Shown in pieces: positions 34,228-43,384 of a stretch of 64,000 nucleotides of DNA. Source of the DNA: Paramacrobiotus metropolitanus (lineage: Eukaryota > Tardigrada > Eutardigrada > Parachela > Macrobiotidae); the NCBI RefSeq assembly GCF_019649055.1, contig NW_026570416.1, positions 62,001 to 126,000 on the forward strand. The letters run 5' to 3'. The notes beneath the pieces were generated by a model, which saw nothing but the letters and a program-made list of their open reading frames with translations, made no database searches and had not been told where the DNA came from. Each line of letters begins with the position of its first letter. Position 1 is the first letter of the stretch. The position numbers were made by a program, and so were the translations under genes.

Positions 34228-34943
34228 CTTGACTGTCTGTATAATACGAGTACATTTATTAGCAAATTGTCAGTTAGGATAAAGGTAAGCAACGAACAGT
34301 CCTTACCGCGCCAATAATCGTTTCCACATTCGCATTCATGCTTAGTCAACTGGGTTTTGCGGGTGGGCAAAGCCATCATGCAACTGGGGCAGATCGTCGG
34401 ATCCTTGCTTAAATATACTTCGGTCAGCCATTTTGCGTAGGCGGCAGGTTTGTTGTACTTGCTGGGGCGATCATTGGACAGGTAACGGAACGGTGGGCAG
34501 TCCAAATCGTCCAGATTGATTACAGCAGCCGGTCGCAAGATAGGAGCGAGTAGCGCACACTTGTCGGCTCCTTTGGCATAGAACTTTACGTCATGCTCTA
34601 CAGCGTAGGTGTAGTCCCGGTCATCGTCAGTACCATTGAACGTCACAGCGTACCAGGTGTCCAGAGTATTCCGTAAACTGCGTCGGTTTTCGGACAACTG
34701 CATACCGAACAGTACCCCCTTATTAAGGTTTTCTAAACCAAACTCTTCAACGATGTAATCTTTAGACGGAAAGAAAACATTTGAAAACATGCTGCTGGCT
34801 CGCTCAGGGCAAATAATGGCCAAATGTTTAATGATCTTAACGTTTTGCATCTCAGTATACTGCGCATCGACAACACAGTGGAGAGGAGCCATTTTCTCAG
34901 CACTGTCAATTGACGGAAAAACAGCAAAGAAAAAATAGAGCAA
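34224..34943 (-). CDS. Unknown Polinton protein with C-terminal zinc motif
   Basis: The likely start is the Met of MAPLHCVVDAQYTEMQ, near 34,892. The body is globular (KIIKHLAIICPERASSMF; RPAAVINLDDLDCPPF) and ends with CPSCMMALPTRKTQ...CECGNDYW, a probable zinc ribbon. A donor-like site (gcg|gtaagg) follows, so it may be an upstream exon of the TBP-like part, which would put a zinc ribbon next to a TBP fold. I do not recognise the body. Confidence 0.55.
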   Translation of the reverse strand: MLYFFFAVFPSIDSAEKMAPLHCVVDAQYTEMQNVKIIKHLAIICPERASSMFSNVFFPSKDYIVEEFGLENLNKGVLFGMQLSENRRSLRNTLDTWYAVTFNGTDDDRDYTYAVEHDVKFYAKGADKCALLAPILRPAAVINLDDLDCPPFRYLSNDRPSKYNKPAAYAKWLTEVYLSKDPTICPSCMMALPTRKTQLTKHECECGNDYWRGKDCSLLTFILTDNLLINVLVLYRQSR

Positions 34944-35248
34944 CTAAATTAACTACTGTATCATATACTGTAGTCAAATTGTTCAAGGTTGTAAAACGGA
35001 CACGGTACCATAACGCAACGGTTGCAAAATGGACCCGTGGTATTTTTAACACCGCTGTCCAACTGGGTACCGGCTTGAGCACAAGTGTGGTAAGGTAGTT
35101 TACCGACTAACGATCATTTGTAAACGACCGCTTTCATTTTCAGTTAGTTCTCACTTGAGTCCGTTTCAAATTTCTTCTGCATCTCTGGCAAGTTTTGCTT
35201 TTGCAAGCTTATAGATTGTACGGTAGATACTGTAGTTACGATTTTACA

Positions 35249-36302
35249 ATGGAGTTCCTCGCTGATATTCCATCAACACCCCGGAAGAACCCCAAGCGCA
35301 AGTTGACCTTCAAGTTCCCCAAGGACCGCCCGGAGGACCGCACGGAGCTGGAGCCCATCAAGCGCCAGAAGCTGGTTAAGCAAGAAGCGACCTATCCAAC
35401 CAGTAAGCACACGCGTTTCGCTTTTACCGAACAGGGGCTGCCGGTTTACAAGATCGGGTTCGACAAGTTCGCTCTGGTCCGCTGGCTGGGAGGAGAGACG
35501 AAGGTGATCCTGGCCGAGTTCAAGGAGCAGCCTGATGGGACGTTTAAACCGACGGATGCCAACAAGTACATCGCCATGACGGTCAACAATTTTTTTCGCC
35601 TGAGTGGTTTAATCCTGACCGGGAAAGCTGACCTGGATTCGAACACGTCATCATTCGACAATGGTAAGCTGTCGCCGCATTTCTGCTTGGACGACAACCT
35701 GTACTTTCGCTGGAGCCGCTACAACGGTATGGATCTGGCTACTGTGCGTCGCTTCAACCTGACGCCTAACAAGGACCTGTACCCGACCAAGATGGGGATT
35801 TCTTTTGGACGCAAGGCCTACGAAGGACTGAAGGAGCTCGTTGTGGATTTTACCTTACTGAAGGAAATCCGGGACATCAATGAAGCTCACGACATTACTC
35901 CGGATCCAATGCCCGGGCTGGCTTCAGTCAGTTTGAAACAGGTGATTCAATCATTGTGTGAATATTGTATAATTTTTGGATATTTTATCCTTATTATGTA
36001 TTGTGCAGCATTTATACTGTTTAAAATTTTTTGTTTTGTTATAGGAACTGGCGGAGATCATGTTTCGGAAAATTCGTGAGCACCGGGAAAGCACTATTGG
36101 ACGCACACCAATGCGAGGAATTGCCACCGATGAAGAATGGACTATGGCCGAGAAAGACATTTTGGAAAAGAAACAAGTGCATGGTGTGCTGTTGATGTTG
36201 AATCAGGTTAATTACGAACAGCTGCTGGCATTAGATTTGGAAGGTTACATGACTCAGTTTCGCACCGAAGTGCGCGCTCAGCTGGATAAAATGATGATGT
36301 AA
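35249..36302 (+). CDS. PC4-like transcription coactivator with two domains, spliced
   Basis: It has two exons, 35,249-35,941 and 36,045-36,302, with a 103-bp GT-AG intron and a phase-0 junction (316 residues). A basic N-terminus (PRKNPKRKLTFKFPK) precedes a first PC4-like domain at about residues 70-125 (KIGFDKFALVRWLGGETKV, LAEFKEQPDGTFKPTDANKY) and a second at about 145-205 (LYFRWSRYNG, PNKDLYPTKMGISFGRKAY). PC4/Sub1 binds single-stranded and melted promoter DNA and helps RNA polymerase II. The C-terminal exon is helical. The gene faces away from its TBP-like neighbour across a short shared upstream region, suggesting joint control. Confidence 0.72.
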
Positions 36303-36348
36303 TTTTGACTGCGTGTAATTTTCGCAATACCGCTTTTTTCGCATTTGT

Positions 36349-36864
36349 TTATTTCACTAAGCGAGAAATTTGATTCTCGAGAAATTTACGGTTACAAATT
36401 TGTGTATTTAAATTAAAACAATGATTAACATATCGACAAACCATCTTGTCATTATTAATTTTATTGTCATTAAATATTCTGATAATCGCTCCAAACGGCT
36501 GACCACTACATCGTTGTAATAAAAAAAACATACAATATTGCCCACAAACGGTAGAGTAATCAGACTGCAACACTTCACTTTGAGTTATCAATCGATCGCC
36601 ATTGCAAAACCGCTTTTTCAGAGCTTCGCTGTAGTACGCTGGACTTTTGCCGTAGGAATCGAATATTTCCATGACGTCAGGCCGATCTTGGTAAACAGCA
36701 ATCCAGTGTTCACCGGGTTGCTGAGCTGGGTCGGTATTAACAATACACGTAGCGGGATAGGGTCGTAGGTCCAACGGAACTTGGTCGGCAGCGAACACGC
36801 CACGAAAGTGAGCATTTGTAATGGCATTGGCTCGCATTGCCGCTGATATTTGCTCCGAGTTCAT
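36349..36864 (-). CDS. Polinton cysteine protease (adenovirus-type, Ulp1 fold)
   Basis: The 171 residues contain the expected His (GEHWIAVYQ), Asp (IFDSYGKSP) and Cys (STVCGQYCMFF) triad in family order, with a Gln before the Cys region. In Polintons and adenoviruses this enzyme matures capsid proteins. It sits directly next to the major capsid gene, overlapping it by four bases. Confidence 0.9.
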   Translation of the reverse strand: MNSEQISAAMRANAITNAHFRGVFAADQVPLDLRPYPATCIVNTDPAQQPGEHWIAVYQDRPDVMEIFDSYGKSPAYYSEALKKRFCNGDRLITQSEVLQSDYSTVCGQYCMFFLLQRCSGQPFGAIIRIFNDNKINNDKMVCRYVNHCFNLNTQICNRKFLENQISRLVK

Positions 36865-38204
36865 GTTGAAAAGTCAGCAATTAGTTGTCGATGCTGGTTA
36901 AATTCAATAATGCTATCAAATACCATCATACAAACCATCATTAAGGACTTTGTATGCGATTTTGCAAAGGTCACCGATACGCTTAAATTTCCCTGCTTGA
37001 TTAAAGTCAGCGGTCCTCTTCCTGTGTGACCAGGCGTTAGATCAAAACCAAAAATAGCATAACCTTCGTTATAGCCATTACGATCCACTGTCCAGCATCC
37101 ATTAGGATGGTTTTTAGCGCCCAACGCATCCAATAGGCCATCGTAGCATTCTAATGATTGGGACTTTGCAAAATCGGCATTGTAGGGTTTAGTAGGATAA
37201 CTCTGACCATCTACTTCCACACTGATTTGACGTACGTCAAAATGGTGAAAATTAAACGGATTTTTCTGATAATTTCCATGAAAGTCTTCACTATCTAGAA
37301 AACCGATAAATACCACCTTCGGTATTTGTCCGATCTGCAGGTTGGTCACCACTGTGCTCTGTGTATTCTTGGGAATATCGGCCACACGCATTACGATGCG
37401 CTCGATATGATATTTCACCGTCCGGTTCAGCAGTTGGCCCGCTACGGCTGTCATAAAGTCCGGAGCTGGTATATAGCGCCGGACTGACAACCGAGCATTG
37501 CGGATAAAAGGTTTGTATGTTTTAGTGTCTTTGTCCGCATCGTACACGCGTAAACAAAATTCCGGTCGATTCATAACGAGACGTATTTGGACTGGTATAC
37601 CAGTACACAATGGTTTACTCTGGTCGAATAAGTCGGCAAATATTTTACCGGACAGTTGGACATACTCACCTTTACCGAAAAGGTCATGGCGCCACAATTC
37701 ACCTGTGTTGTCGGGATTTGTAGCCATTTTTCCCGGGGTATCCAGAGCAAAGCATGCTGAGGTCAGCTGTGACCTTTGAGCTTCCGGTGAATGAAATAGT
37801 AAAGATTCAAAATAAGCACGATAGGGGTAAAACGTGGCAGCATCTGAGATTAGGCGGTTGGCTACAGTCACATGCACCGATTGGAACAGAGAATGTAGAA
37901 AGTTATTGACAGGGGCGACTCCCTCTGCGGCAGTTATTACTTCAAAATTATTCTGATTATTTTTCTTGACTTTGATGGCTACTTCTAGTTCCAAAACCAT
38001 GTCGCCTAGACTCAGCAGACCCGCTGTACTAGGGGGAATATAAAAGTTAATATCTCCAGCGGTACCGTCTTCCGTAAAAATAGTGGTGGGATTCAGTTTC
38101 TCATGTTCAGTACGCCAACGATCTGTCAATGTGGCCGGCAATGCAAACAGTTGGTTTTCTAACTGCATTGCTGGCTCCGAGTTGGGCATCATCATCATCG
38201 CCAT
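36861..38204 (-). CDS. Polinton major capsid protein (double jelly-roll)
   Basis: The 447 residues match the size and sequence style of Polinton major capsid proteins: an N-terminal strand-rich half (VNNFLHSLFQSVHVTVANRL, AATFYPYRAYFESLL) and a second half with repeated beta segments. These proteins form the hexon-like trimers of the virion shell. The start is at an M-rich MAMMMMPNSEP. The reading frame is open throughout. Neighbours are the protease and a small basic protein, the usual virion block. Confidence 0.85.
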   Translation of the reverse strand: MAMMMMPNSEPAMQLENQLFALPATLTDRWRTEHEKLNPTTIFTEDGTAGDINFYIPPSTAGLLSLGDMVLELEVAIKVKKNNQNNFEVITAAEGVAPVNNFLHSLFQSVHVTVANRLISDAATFYPYRAYFESLLFHSPEAQRSQLTSACFALDTPGKMATNPDNTGELWRHDLFGKGEYVQLSGKIFADLFDQSKPLCTGIPVQIRLVMNRPEFCLRVYDADKDTKTYKPFIRNARLSVRRYIPAPDFMTAVAGQLLNRTVKYHIERIVMRVADIPKNTQSTVVTNLQIGQIPKVVFIGFLDSEDFHGNYQKNPFNFHHFDVRQISVEVDGQSYPTKPYNADFAKSQSLECYDGLLDALGAKNHPNGCWTVDRNGYNEGYAIFGFDLTPGHTGRGPLTLIKQGNLSVSVTFAKSHTKSLMMVCMMVFDSIIEFNQHRQLIADFST

Positions 38205-38206
38205 AA

Positions 38207-38605
38207 TTATAAAAAATCGGGAATATTAGTCGGGGGAATTCTTCGAGTGCGTTTAACAGATTTACGGGGTTTACGGGAACGTTTTTTCCGAACACCTTCG
38301 CCTTGCTGTATCTGCTTATTAAGGGCTTCGCTAGCTTTGGCCGCTACGTCTTTAATAGCTCCGGTCGCTGCTTCTTGCAAGTGCGGTGTGGCTGCTTCGA
38401 GTGCTGCTTTAGCGTGAGGTGCTGCTTTTCGTATAATAGGTTTAGCAAATGATGTTATCTTGGCAATAATGTTCTTTAATACTTGCGCAAAACCAGAACC
38501 ATTCTGCAGAGTACCACGATAACGCAGAAGAGGGCTACCACCAGTTTGCGCCACAAAAACATCGTCATAACGCCGAGGATCGGGCACGTACGGTACCAGA
38601 GGCAT
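38207..38605 (-). CDS. Small basic virion-type protein (pVI/pX-like)
   Basis: 132 residues: an amphipathic Ala/Lys/Ile-rich helix in the middle (FAQVLKNIIAKITSFAKPI) and a strongly basic C-terminus (KKRSRKPRKSVKRTRR). This architecture resembles small membrane-lytic or DNA-condensing proteins seen next to capsid genes in Polintons and adintoviruses. The function is inferred from position and composition only. Confidence 0.55.
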   Translation of the reverse strand: MPLVPYVPDPRRYDDVFVAQTGGSPLLRYRGTLQNGSGFAQVLKNIIAKITSFAKPIIRKAAPHAKAALEAATPHLQEAATGAIKDVAAKASEALNKQIQQGEGVRKKRSRKPRKSVKRTRRIPPTNIPDFL

Positions 38606-38606
38606 C

Positions 38607-39647
38607 TTAAAATAATTTCTGAGGGCGAAAATGAAGTTTTACTAACGATTTACCGTTTTCGAATTTGGCGTTTTCTCCCAGGTCATCAGCTAGAGTTAGA
38701 TGTACTGTTTCAAAGTGTTGAGCAATAACAGGGACATAATGCGCTTTATCAAATCTTGCTTCCACGAGAGGATCAGTACCGCCTCTAATAGGTACATTTC
38801 GCAAAAACTGCGCTGCCGTATCCCCAATTAGACTGTAGTCAGCCACGTCACAGTACACAAATACATTCTGATTTTGCAAATGGGCATTAGCCGCTTGATC
38901 AGCAATAAATTCCCGAGTTTCGGAATAATTTTCATCCTTGCATTTTTCTATAAACGTTTCGACAACGCCATCAACAGCCAAAAAATCTGCCTTTTGCGGG
39001 GTGAGATCCCAAAAGTCTGTTGTTAGGTGTGATTTTCGAAATCCCAGCATTTTCTGCAATGCCATGGATTCCGGGGGAAAATACACGGTTGTTCGCGGTG
39101 TTCCAACAGTAATTTTAACCCGTTGATTATTATGGCTATCGAGTTGCATTTGCACATACTTATTTTCTGGCAAAATGCTCAAGTTCTTGAGAAGGCTTCC
39201 GTTGACGCGGAAATAAGGGCTCTTCATGCTCATCACTGGTGCGTTCTTATTGATCACCTCCAGTATTGCCGCCACATTTTTATAATTACCAGCGGGCACT
39301 ACTATGTCCTCAGTATAGGAACTCCGTCCTAGTATTTCTACTAACCGATCCGTATTGGCCTCTTTCTCTTTATCCCAGACTCTAGTATACTCCAGGCCAT
39401 ATACAGTATCCAAAATAATATGCTGGTCATGGCTCAGAGTGTACAGAGAATTATTGCACTGAAATTCGACCAAAGCCATTTCCCAACGGCCTTTAAGAGT
39501 GATGGGGTGCTTTAGCCGCGTTGTCCAGTCCGATGCCGTGTTCTCTGAGAAGCTGTTGACATCGCTAGGCAATGTTAAGTAGAATGGCGAACCTTCAAAC
39601 ATTTTTCCTTGATCCACGAGTCGTGCTCTGGCCCGTATCCTAACCAC
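38607..39647 (-). CDS. Polinton minor capsid (penton-like) protein
   Basis: The probable true start is the Met of MFEGSPFYLTLPSDVNSFSE near 39,602, which fits the family start; upstream codons overlap the integrase frame. The N-terminus (TLPSD...WTTRLKHPITLKG, WEMALVEF) is characteristic of the Polinton minor capsid family, a single jelly-roll penton-like protein. The frame is open throughout. Confidence 0.82.
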   Translation of the reverse strand: MVRIRARARLVDQGKMFEGSPFYLTLPSDVNSFSENTASDWTTRLKHPITLKGRWEMALVEFQCNNSLYTLSHDQHIILDTVYGLEYTRVWDKEKEANTDRLVEILGRSSYTEDIVVPAGNYKNVAAILEVINKNAPVMSMKSPYFRVNGSLLKNLSILPENKYVQMQLDSHNNQRVKITVGTPRTTVYFPPESMALQKMLGFRKSHLTTDFWDLTPQKADFLAVDGVVETFIEKCKDENYSETREFIADQAANAHLQNQNVFVYCDVADYSLIGDTAAQFLRNVPIRGGTDPLVEARFDKAHYVPVIAQHFETVHLTLADDLGENAKFENGKSLVKLHFRPQKLF

Positions 39648-40723
39648 CTTACTAATGCTTTTCCCTTACTACGTTTAATAACAAAATCTATAGTATGTTC
39701 CTTATTCTCAGCATTCCGTACACGCGATAATTCTTGTTCGTAAAATTGGCCTTTAATAATTACGCCGCGTTCATCTTTTAATCGGTATACTGGAACAGGA
39801 TGCCGAACGATTTTGGTAATGGTAAATATTTCTTCTTTGAAATTATAGTTGTATCCTTTCTCCAGTTTTCCTTTATTAACGGCTAGTCGAACTGTATCAC
39901 CGATCTTGAATTTGGGTTTCTGTGGAGTAGATTCTTTATATAATTTATTGAAAACGTCCAAGGAATTTTCTGGCGTGACATCGACCGGGCGCATTCCGTG
40001 TGCACGATGCACAGAATGGTTGTACGAGTCTATTAAATCTGCCAATTTGTCTGTGTACCGCGTAGATACCCTGTGTCGGAATAACCGTACCATTCGGGAC
40101 TTTATCGTTCGAATAACTCTTTCTACAATGGCACATTTAATATCATCGTTTTCGGAAGTAAAAAATTCAATTCTTTTAGCTTTTAGGAATTGTTGAACGA
40201 CATCATTGACAAATTCACGACCTTTGTCAGTTTGCACTCGCATTGGCTCTCCGAGCTCGTCAAACACTTTTTCCAAGGCGCTGCGAGTTTCTGTCGCATT
40301 TTTACTCTTCATTTGAATTACACAGAGCTTTTTCGAGAAGCAATCAATGGCAAACAATAAATATTTAATACCATCATTTTCTTTATAGTACTTGGAAAAA
40401 TCCGCTAAATCAATCTGGTATTGCATCTGCAGATCTGTCACTATTATCTGATTGCGTTTAAAGCGCTTAGGTCTATCTTTTGTTACCGTATACTCATCCA
40501 ACTCCTCCAGCAGCTCCTTCGCTTTCGCACGGTTCAGTTTGGGTTGCTTGATCGCTTGATAAAATCTTTCTACGCCTCCAAAGCTTCCGGGGTTTTTGGC
40601 GTCGAGATATTTCTTCAGCAGTTGATTCATTACAACAAGTTGATACACAGTTAATTTTAAAAATGCGACAGAGGCGTAACACCGATGGTAAGAAGGCAGA
40701 CATATCACGGTAAAGTAATCCAC
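39575..40723 (-). CDS. Polinton integrase, retroviral type, with chromodomain-like tail
   Basis: A likely start is MNQLLKKYL near 40,630. The DDE core shows IDLADFSKYY, VQTDKGREFVND and AIVERVIRTIKS. The C-terminal part has an SH3-like segment (KFKIGDTVRLAVNKG) and then a chromodomain-like end (LVRWLGYGPEHDSWIKE). It joins the element's ends to target DNA. The last codons overlap the minor capsid ORF. Confidence 0.9.
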   Translation of the reverse strand: MDYFTVICLPSYHRCYASVAFLKLTVYQLVVMNQLLKKYLDAKNPGSFGGVERFYQAIKQPKLNRAKAKELLEELDEYTVTKDRPKRFKRNQIIVTDLQMQYQIDLADFSKYYKENDGIKYLLFAIDCFSKKLCVIQMKSKNATETRSALEKVFDELGEPMRVQTDKGREFVNDVVQQFLKAKRIEFFTSENDDIKCAIVERVIRTIKSRMVRLFRHRVSTRYTDKLADLIDSYNHSVHRAHGMRPVDVTPENSLDVFNKLYKESTPQKPKFKIGDTVRLAVNKGKLEKGYNYNFKEEIFTITKIVRHPVPVYRLKDERGVIIKGQFYEQELSRVRNAENKEHTIDFVIKRSKGKALVRWLGYGPEHDSWIKEKCLKVRHST

Positions 40724-41154
40724 TTCAGCTGTGGATCACCCCCACCTCTCTGTGCTCCTTTTGTCTTTCGACGAGTGCGGTGAGCCGGTGGCGTATAGAA
40801 AAGCTCTTCTGAAATTTGATCCACAGGCGTTGCGGGTGGACTTAGTTGACGCTTAGGAGCTCTACGTTTCGGTTCTTTTGTCGGCTCGGGCGCTTTAGGA
40901 GTGACGTATTTGGGTATTTGCACCGGATTTTCTTCAGGAATAGCGCGCGGTTTTAAAGCTAGAAAACGTTCTAAGGTGGACGATAGCTGATTGGCCTTCT
41001 CATATTCACTTATATCTTTGCGTTGAATGATCTGGGCCACCAGATTATCCAGCGATATTACTTCGGCAGCTTCCGGTGGTTGTTTGTTCAGCTGGATTTT
41101 TGTTGCCAATCGATCATCCATGACTCGCTTCGGTACAATTAAAAATTCATCCAT
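40705..41154 (-). CDS. Conserved-type Polinton protein, Pro/Lys-rich
   Basis: 149 residues. The N-terminus FLIVPKRVMDD resembles the start of a small protein commonly found between ATPase and integrase in Polintons. The second half is Pro/Lys/Arg-rich and probably disordered. The function is unknown. Confidence 0.5.
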   Translation of the reverse strand: MDEFLIVPKRVMDDRLATKIQLNKQPPEAAEVISLDNLVAQIIQRKDISEYEKANQLSSTLERFLALKPRAIPEENPVQIPKYVTPKAPEPTKEPKRRAPKRQLSPPATPVDQISEELFYTPPAHRTRRKTKGAQRGGGDPQLKWITLP

Positions 41155-41491
41155 TACCTATAAGGCTGCTTAAAACGCCAGCAAAGACGGGTAGCAAGGC
41201 ACCGATAAAACCACCTTGCTGTAAAATCTGTCGCTTTTGTTTGGAGGGATAGCGCCGTAGCGCGAGCAGTCTCAGTGACTTGCGGTGTCTTTTACAGGTA
41301 TCCAAATGCTCGGCCGGTAAAGAAATGGTGTTTTTAATAATATTCACAGCAATCTCTTCAATAGCCTTGAGCTGATTCCGGTTGACATACTGTAATAACA
41401 CCTTTCGCTGTTTCGGTTTAAGGCTCCGTAGCGTAATAATATATGGCGCAAGGGCTTTTACTCTGTCCGACATGGTTTGGGTAAACAACAA
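41147..41491 (-). CDS. Small basic Polinton protein with hydrophobic GG-tail
   Basis: 114 residues, with the probable start at MSDRVKALAPY near 41,473. It has helical basic segments (LKPKQRKVLLQYV, RRYPSKQKRQILQQ) and ends GGFIGALLPVFAGVLSSLIG. This layout, next to the ATPase, is typical of a small virion-associated protein in Polintons and adintoviruses. It overlaps both neighbours slightly. Confidence 0.6.
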   Translation of the reverse strand: MLFTQTMSDRVKALAPYIITLRSLKPKQRKVLLQYVNRNQLKAIEEIAVNIIKNTISLPAEHLDTCKRHRKSLRLLALRRYPSKQKRQILQQGGFIGALLPVFAGVLSSLIGNG

Positions 41492-42147
41492 TCGTTCTTG
41501 CTTAAATAGATTCGCATAAACTGTTCAGGCATTACGTGTGAGCGAACCCTTAAATAGTCGGGGCAGGTACTTCTTAGGTCTAGGATAATTGGCTGGTATG
41601 GTTCAGAGGTCACTTTGCGATACGCATCCACCAAATGCGATAAGCCCATCTGACGAGCCAAGGTACTTATTTGATTTATATCACGGACATTTTTGAATAA
41701 TACTAGGTACTGACAATTTAGCATAATATCGCGCATTGCCTTTCCTTGTTTGTAGAGGTTTTGCAGTATCAGGACAACGGAAACGTTCTTATGATGTATG
41801 CCTTGTGTAAAAAGCTTAGTACAACGCAAATCTTTGCTAATTACATGTGAAAGGTCATCAATAATAAGTAGCGTATGCTGATTAGTGTTAAAAAAATCGT
41901 CTTTGCCTAGCACTTCTTCGACACCTTGAATAAACTCTACGGTCGGCACGGCTTCCAATAGTACATCAAATCCTTTTTGGTATTCACCATAGCAGTACAC
42001 AATACGATCAGGTGGACGATCAATCACTTTTTCTCTGTTTTTTATTAAATTAAACACAAATTCACTTTTACCGGACATGGTCGGCCCGCACACACAACAA
42101 CCAAAACATGCTTTGAACCGCGGATCGCTGTCTAACACTGAATACAT
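41458..42147 (-). CDS. DNA-packaging ATPase (FtsK/HerA type)
   Basis: 229 residues with Walker A GPTMSGKSEF at about residues 24-33 and Walker B TLLIIDDLSH at about 92-101. It is the A32-like genome-packaging ATPase shared by Polintons, virophages and large DNA viruses. The frame is open throughout. Confidence 0.92.
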   Translation of the reverse strand: MYSVLDSDPRFKACFGCCVCGPTMSGKSEFVFNLIKNREKVIDRPPDRIVYCYGEYQKGFDVLLEAVPTVEFIQGVEEVLGKDDFFNTNQHTLLIIDDLSHVISKDLRCTKLFTQGIHHKNVSVVLILQNLYKQGKAMRDIMLNCQYLVLFKNVRDINQISTLARQMGLSHLVDAYRKVTSEPYQPIILDLRSTCPDYLRVRSHVMPEQFMRIYLSKNDCCLPKPCRTE

Positions 42148-42229
42148 AATTACAACAGATTTGTTAGCTCAATAAAGGCATAATAAAAAGACATTATACG
42201 GATACAAATGCAGCGAAACACTTAAATAC

Positions 42230-42568
42230 TTATGTCCACCATTCCAAAGGTTGCGCTCCTCCCGAAAGTCTGTTGTGGACCTCATCGACCCACGCACTCC
42301 CACGCATTTCCAGAAGGTACTTGCACAAAGGGTTGAGGGTGACATGCTTTTTCCATGCATCTATGCTGACCCGATCATCTAGATCTAGTTGACACTGGCA
42401 GTGAACGCAATTTGCAGACCAACCGCCCATGTAAACAAAACCGGCTTCCGCTAACTGGCGTGATAAGTTTTGCTTGCAAGGAGACTTCCAAAAATCGTAT
42501 GTAGCTAGCCTAGATTCATACGTGGAGAATACTCCGTCACCCATACGAAAACTTTCCATAAAACTCAT
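42230..42568 (-). CDS. Single BIR-domain protein (IAP-like) in Polinton
   Basis: Of 112 residues, about 18-85 form one BIR: RLATYDFW, GFVYMGGWSANCVHC, then H and C in KKHVTLNPLCKYL. The zinc ligands C-x2-C-x17-H-x6-C are all present. There is no RING or second BIR. BIR proteins bind caspases or IAP-binding motifs, or act in cytokinesis; baculovirus IAPs block apoptosis. A death-control role for this element is inference. It lies between the ATPase and the polymerase block and shares their strand. Confidence 0.85.
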   Translation of the reverse strand: MSFMESFRMGDGVFSTYESRLATYDFWKSPCKQNLSRQLAEAGFVYMGGWSANCVHCQCQLDLDDRVSIDAWKKHVTLNPLCKYLLEMRGSAWVDEVHNRLSGGAQPLEWWT

Positions 42569-42821
42569 TTTTGTGTTTATGTAAGCGCTCGGACAAAAAC
42601 CTTATAAAAATCAGTTTTAACTGTTACAACTAAAGAAAGGCTAGAAATAAGTTTAGGATGTCGGTGGTTTATTTTGAGCAGTTCGGAACACTAAAAAGGG
42701 TTGCATAATTGTACCGGGTCGAAAATGTAACGGTGCTAAATGGAAACCATAATATTACCAAAAACAGATTTAATAACTCCAACTATTTAAGCAGGTTTGT
42801 TTTTGTTGAACTTATAACAAA

Positions 42822-43052
42822 ATGGCCAACGTCCAGGGAATGATTCCCAGACTGGACCTTGTCGAGCGGATCGACAACCGTCTGGGAAAATTCTGCATTG
42901 GTATTTTATGGTTGATTTTAGTTCTTATTTTAATTACATTTATTTGTGCAGAAAATATTATCAAAATTATCGCTCACCGACCCCGCCTGGTTGACCTTTG
43001 CGTCAATGACACCGCCTGCACTGTCTTCGTTGCCAATAACACTACTGCTTGA
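42822..43052 (+). CDS. Small single-pass membrane protein
   Basis: 76 residues: a short polar N-terminus (MANVQGMIPRLDLVERIDNR), a strong transmembrane helix (ILWLILVLILITFICA) and a short tail with two Cys and an N-glycosylation-type NNT. It stands alone on the plus strand. The family is unknown; Polintons often carry small membrane ORFs. Confidence 0.5.
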   Translation: MANVQGMIPRLDLVERIDNRLGKFCIGILWLILVLILITFICAENIIKIIAHRPRLVDLCVNDTACTVFVANNTTA

Positions 43053-43384
43053 CTTACCTACCTGATCTTCTTCGGTTTGATCCGCTGGGGCATCCATATA
43101 CGGAATCTACAAGGAATTTGACTTCAAAGTACCGTTGGGGGGCTCAAGCAACAAGACTTACATGGCAGTTCTCCTTCCAACCAGTGGGAGATGGGGCAGT
43201 CGGAATGCTGCGAACTTTTATTAACTCGACTTAAATGCTTAGCTTGCTAGTTTTGTGACAGTGTTATCAGAACAATAACGTATGGAAATGTCAAAATGTT
43301 CTGTTTGATTTAACGTCTGTTAGCACGTGTCAGAGTTTCTCAACTTGTTCATTAAAAATTCAGAACCAACAAATCTCATGGTAT
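43053..43384. other. Gap between membrane ORF and polymerase region
   Basis: A short plus-strand ORF (43,049-43,234) has no support. I see nothing else. Confidence 0.4.
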
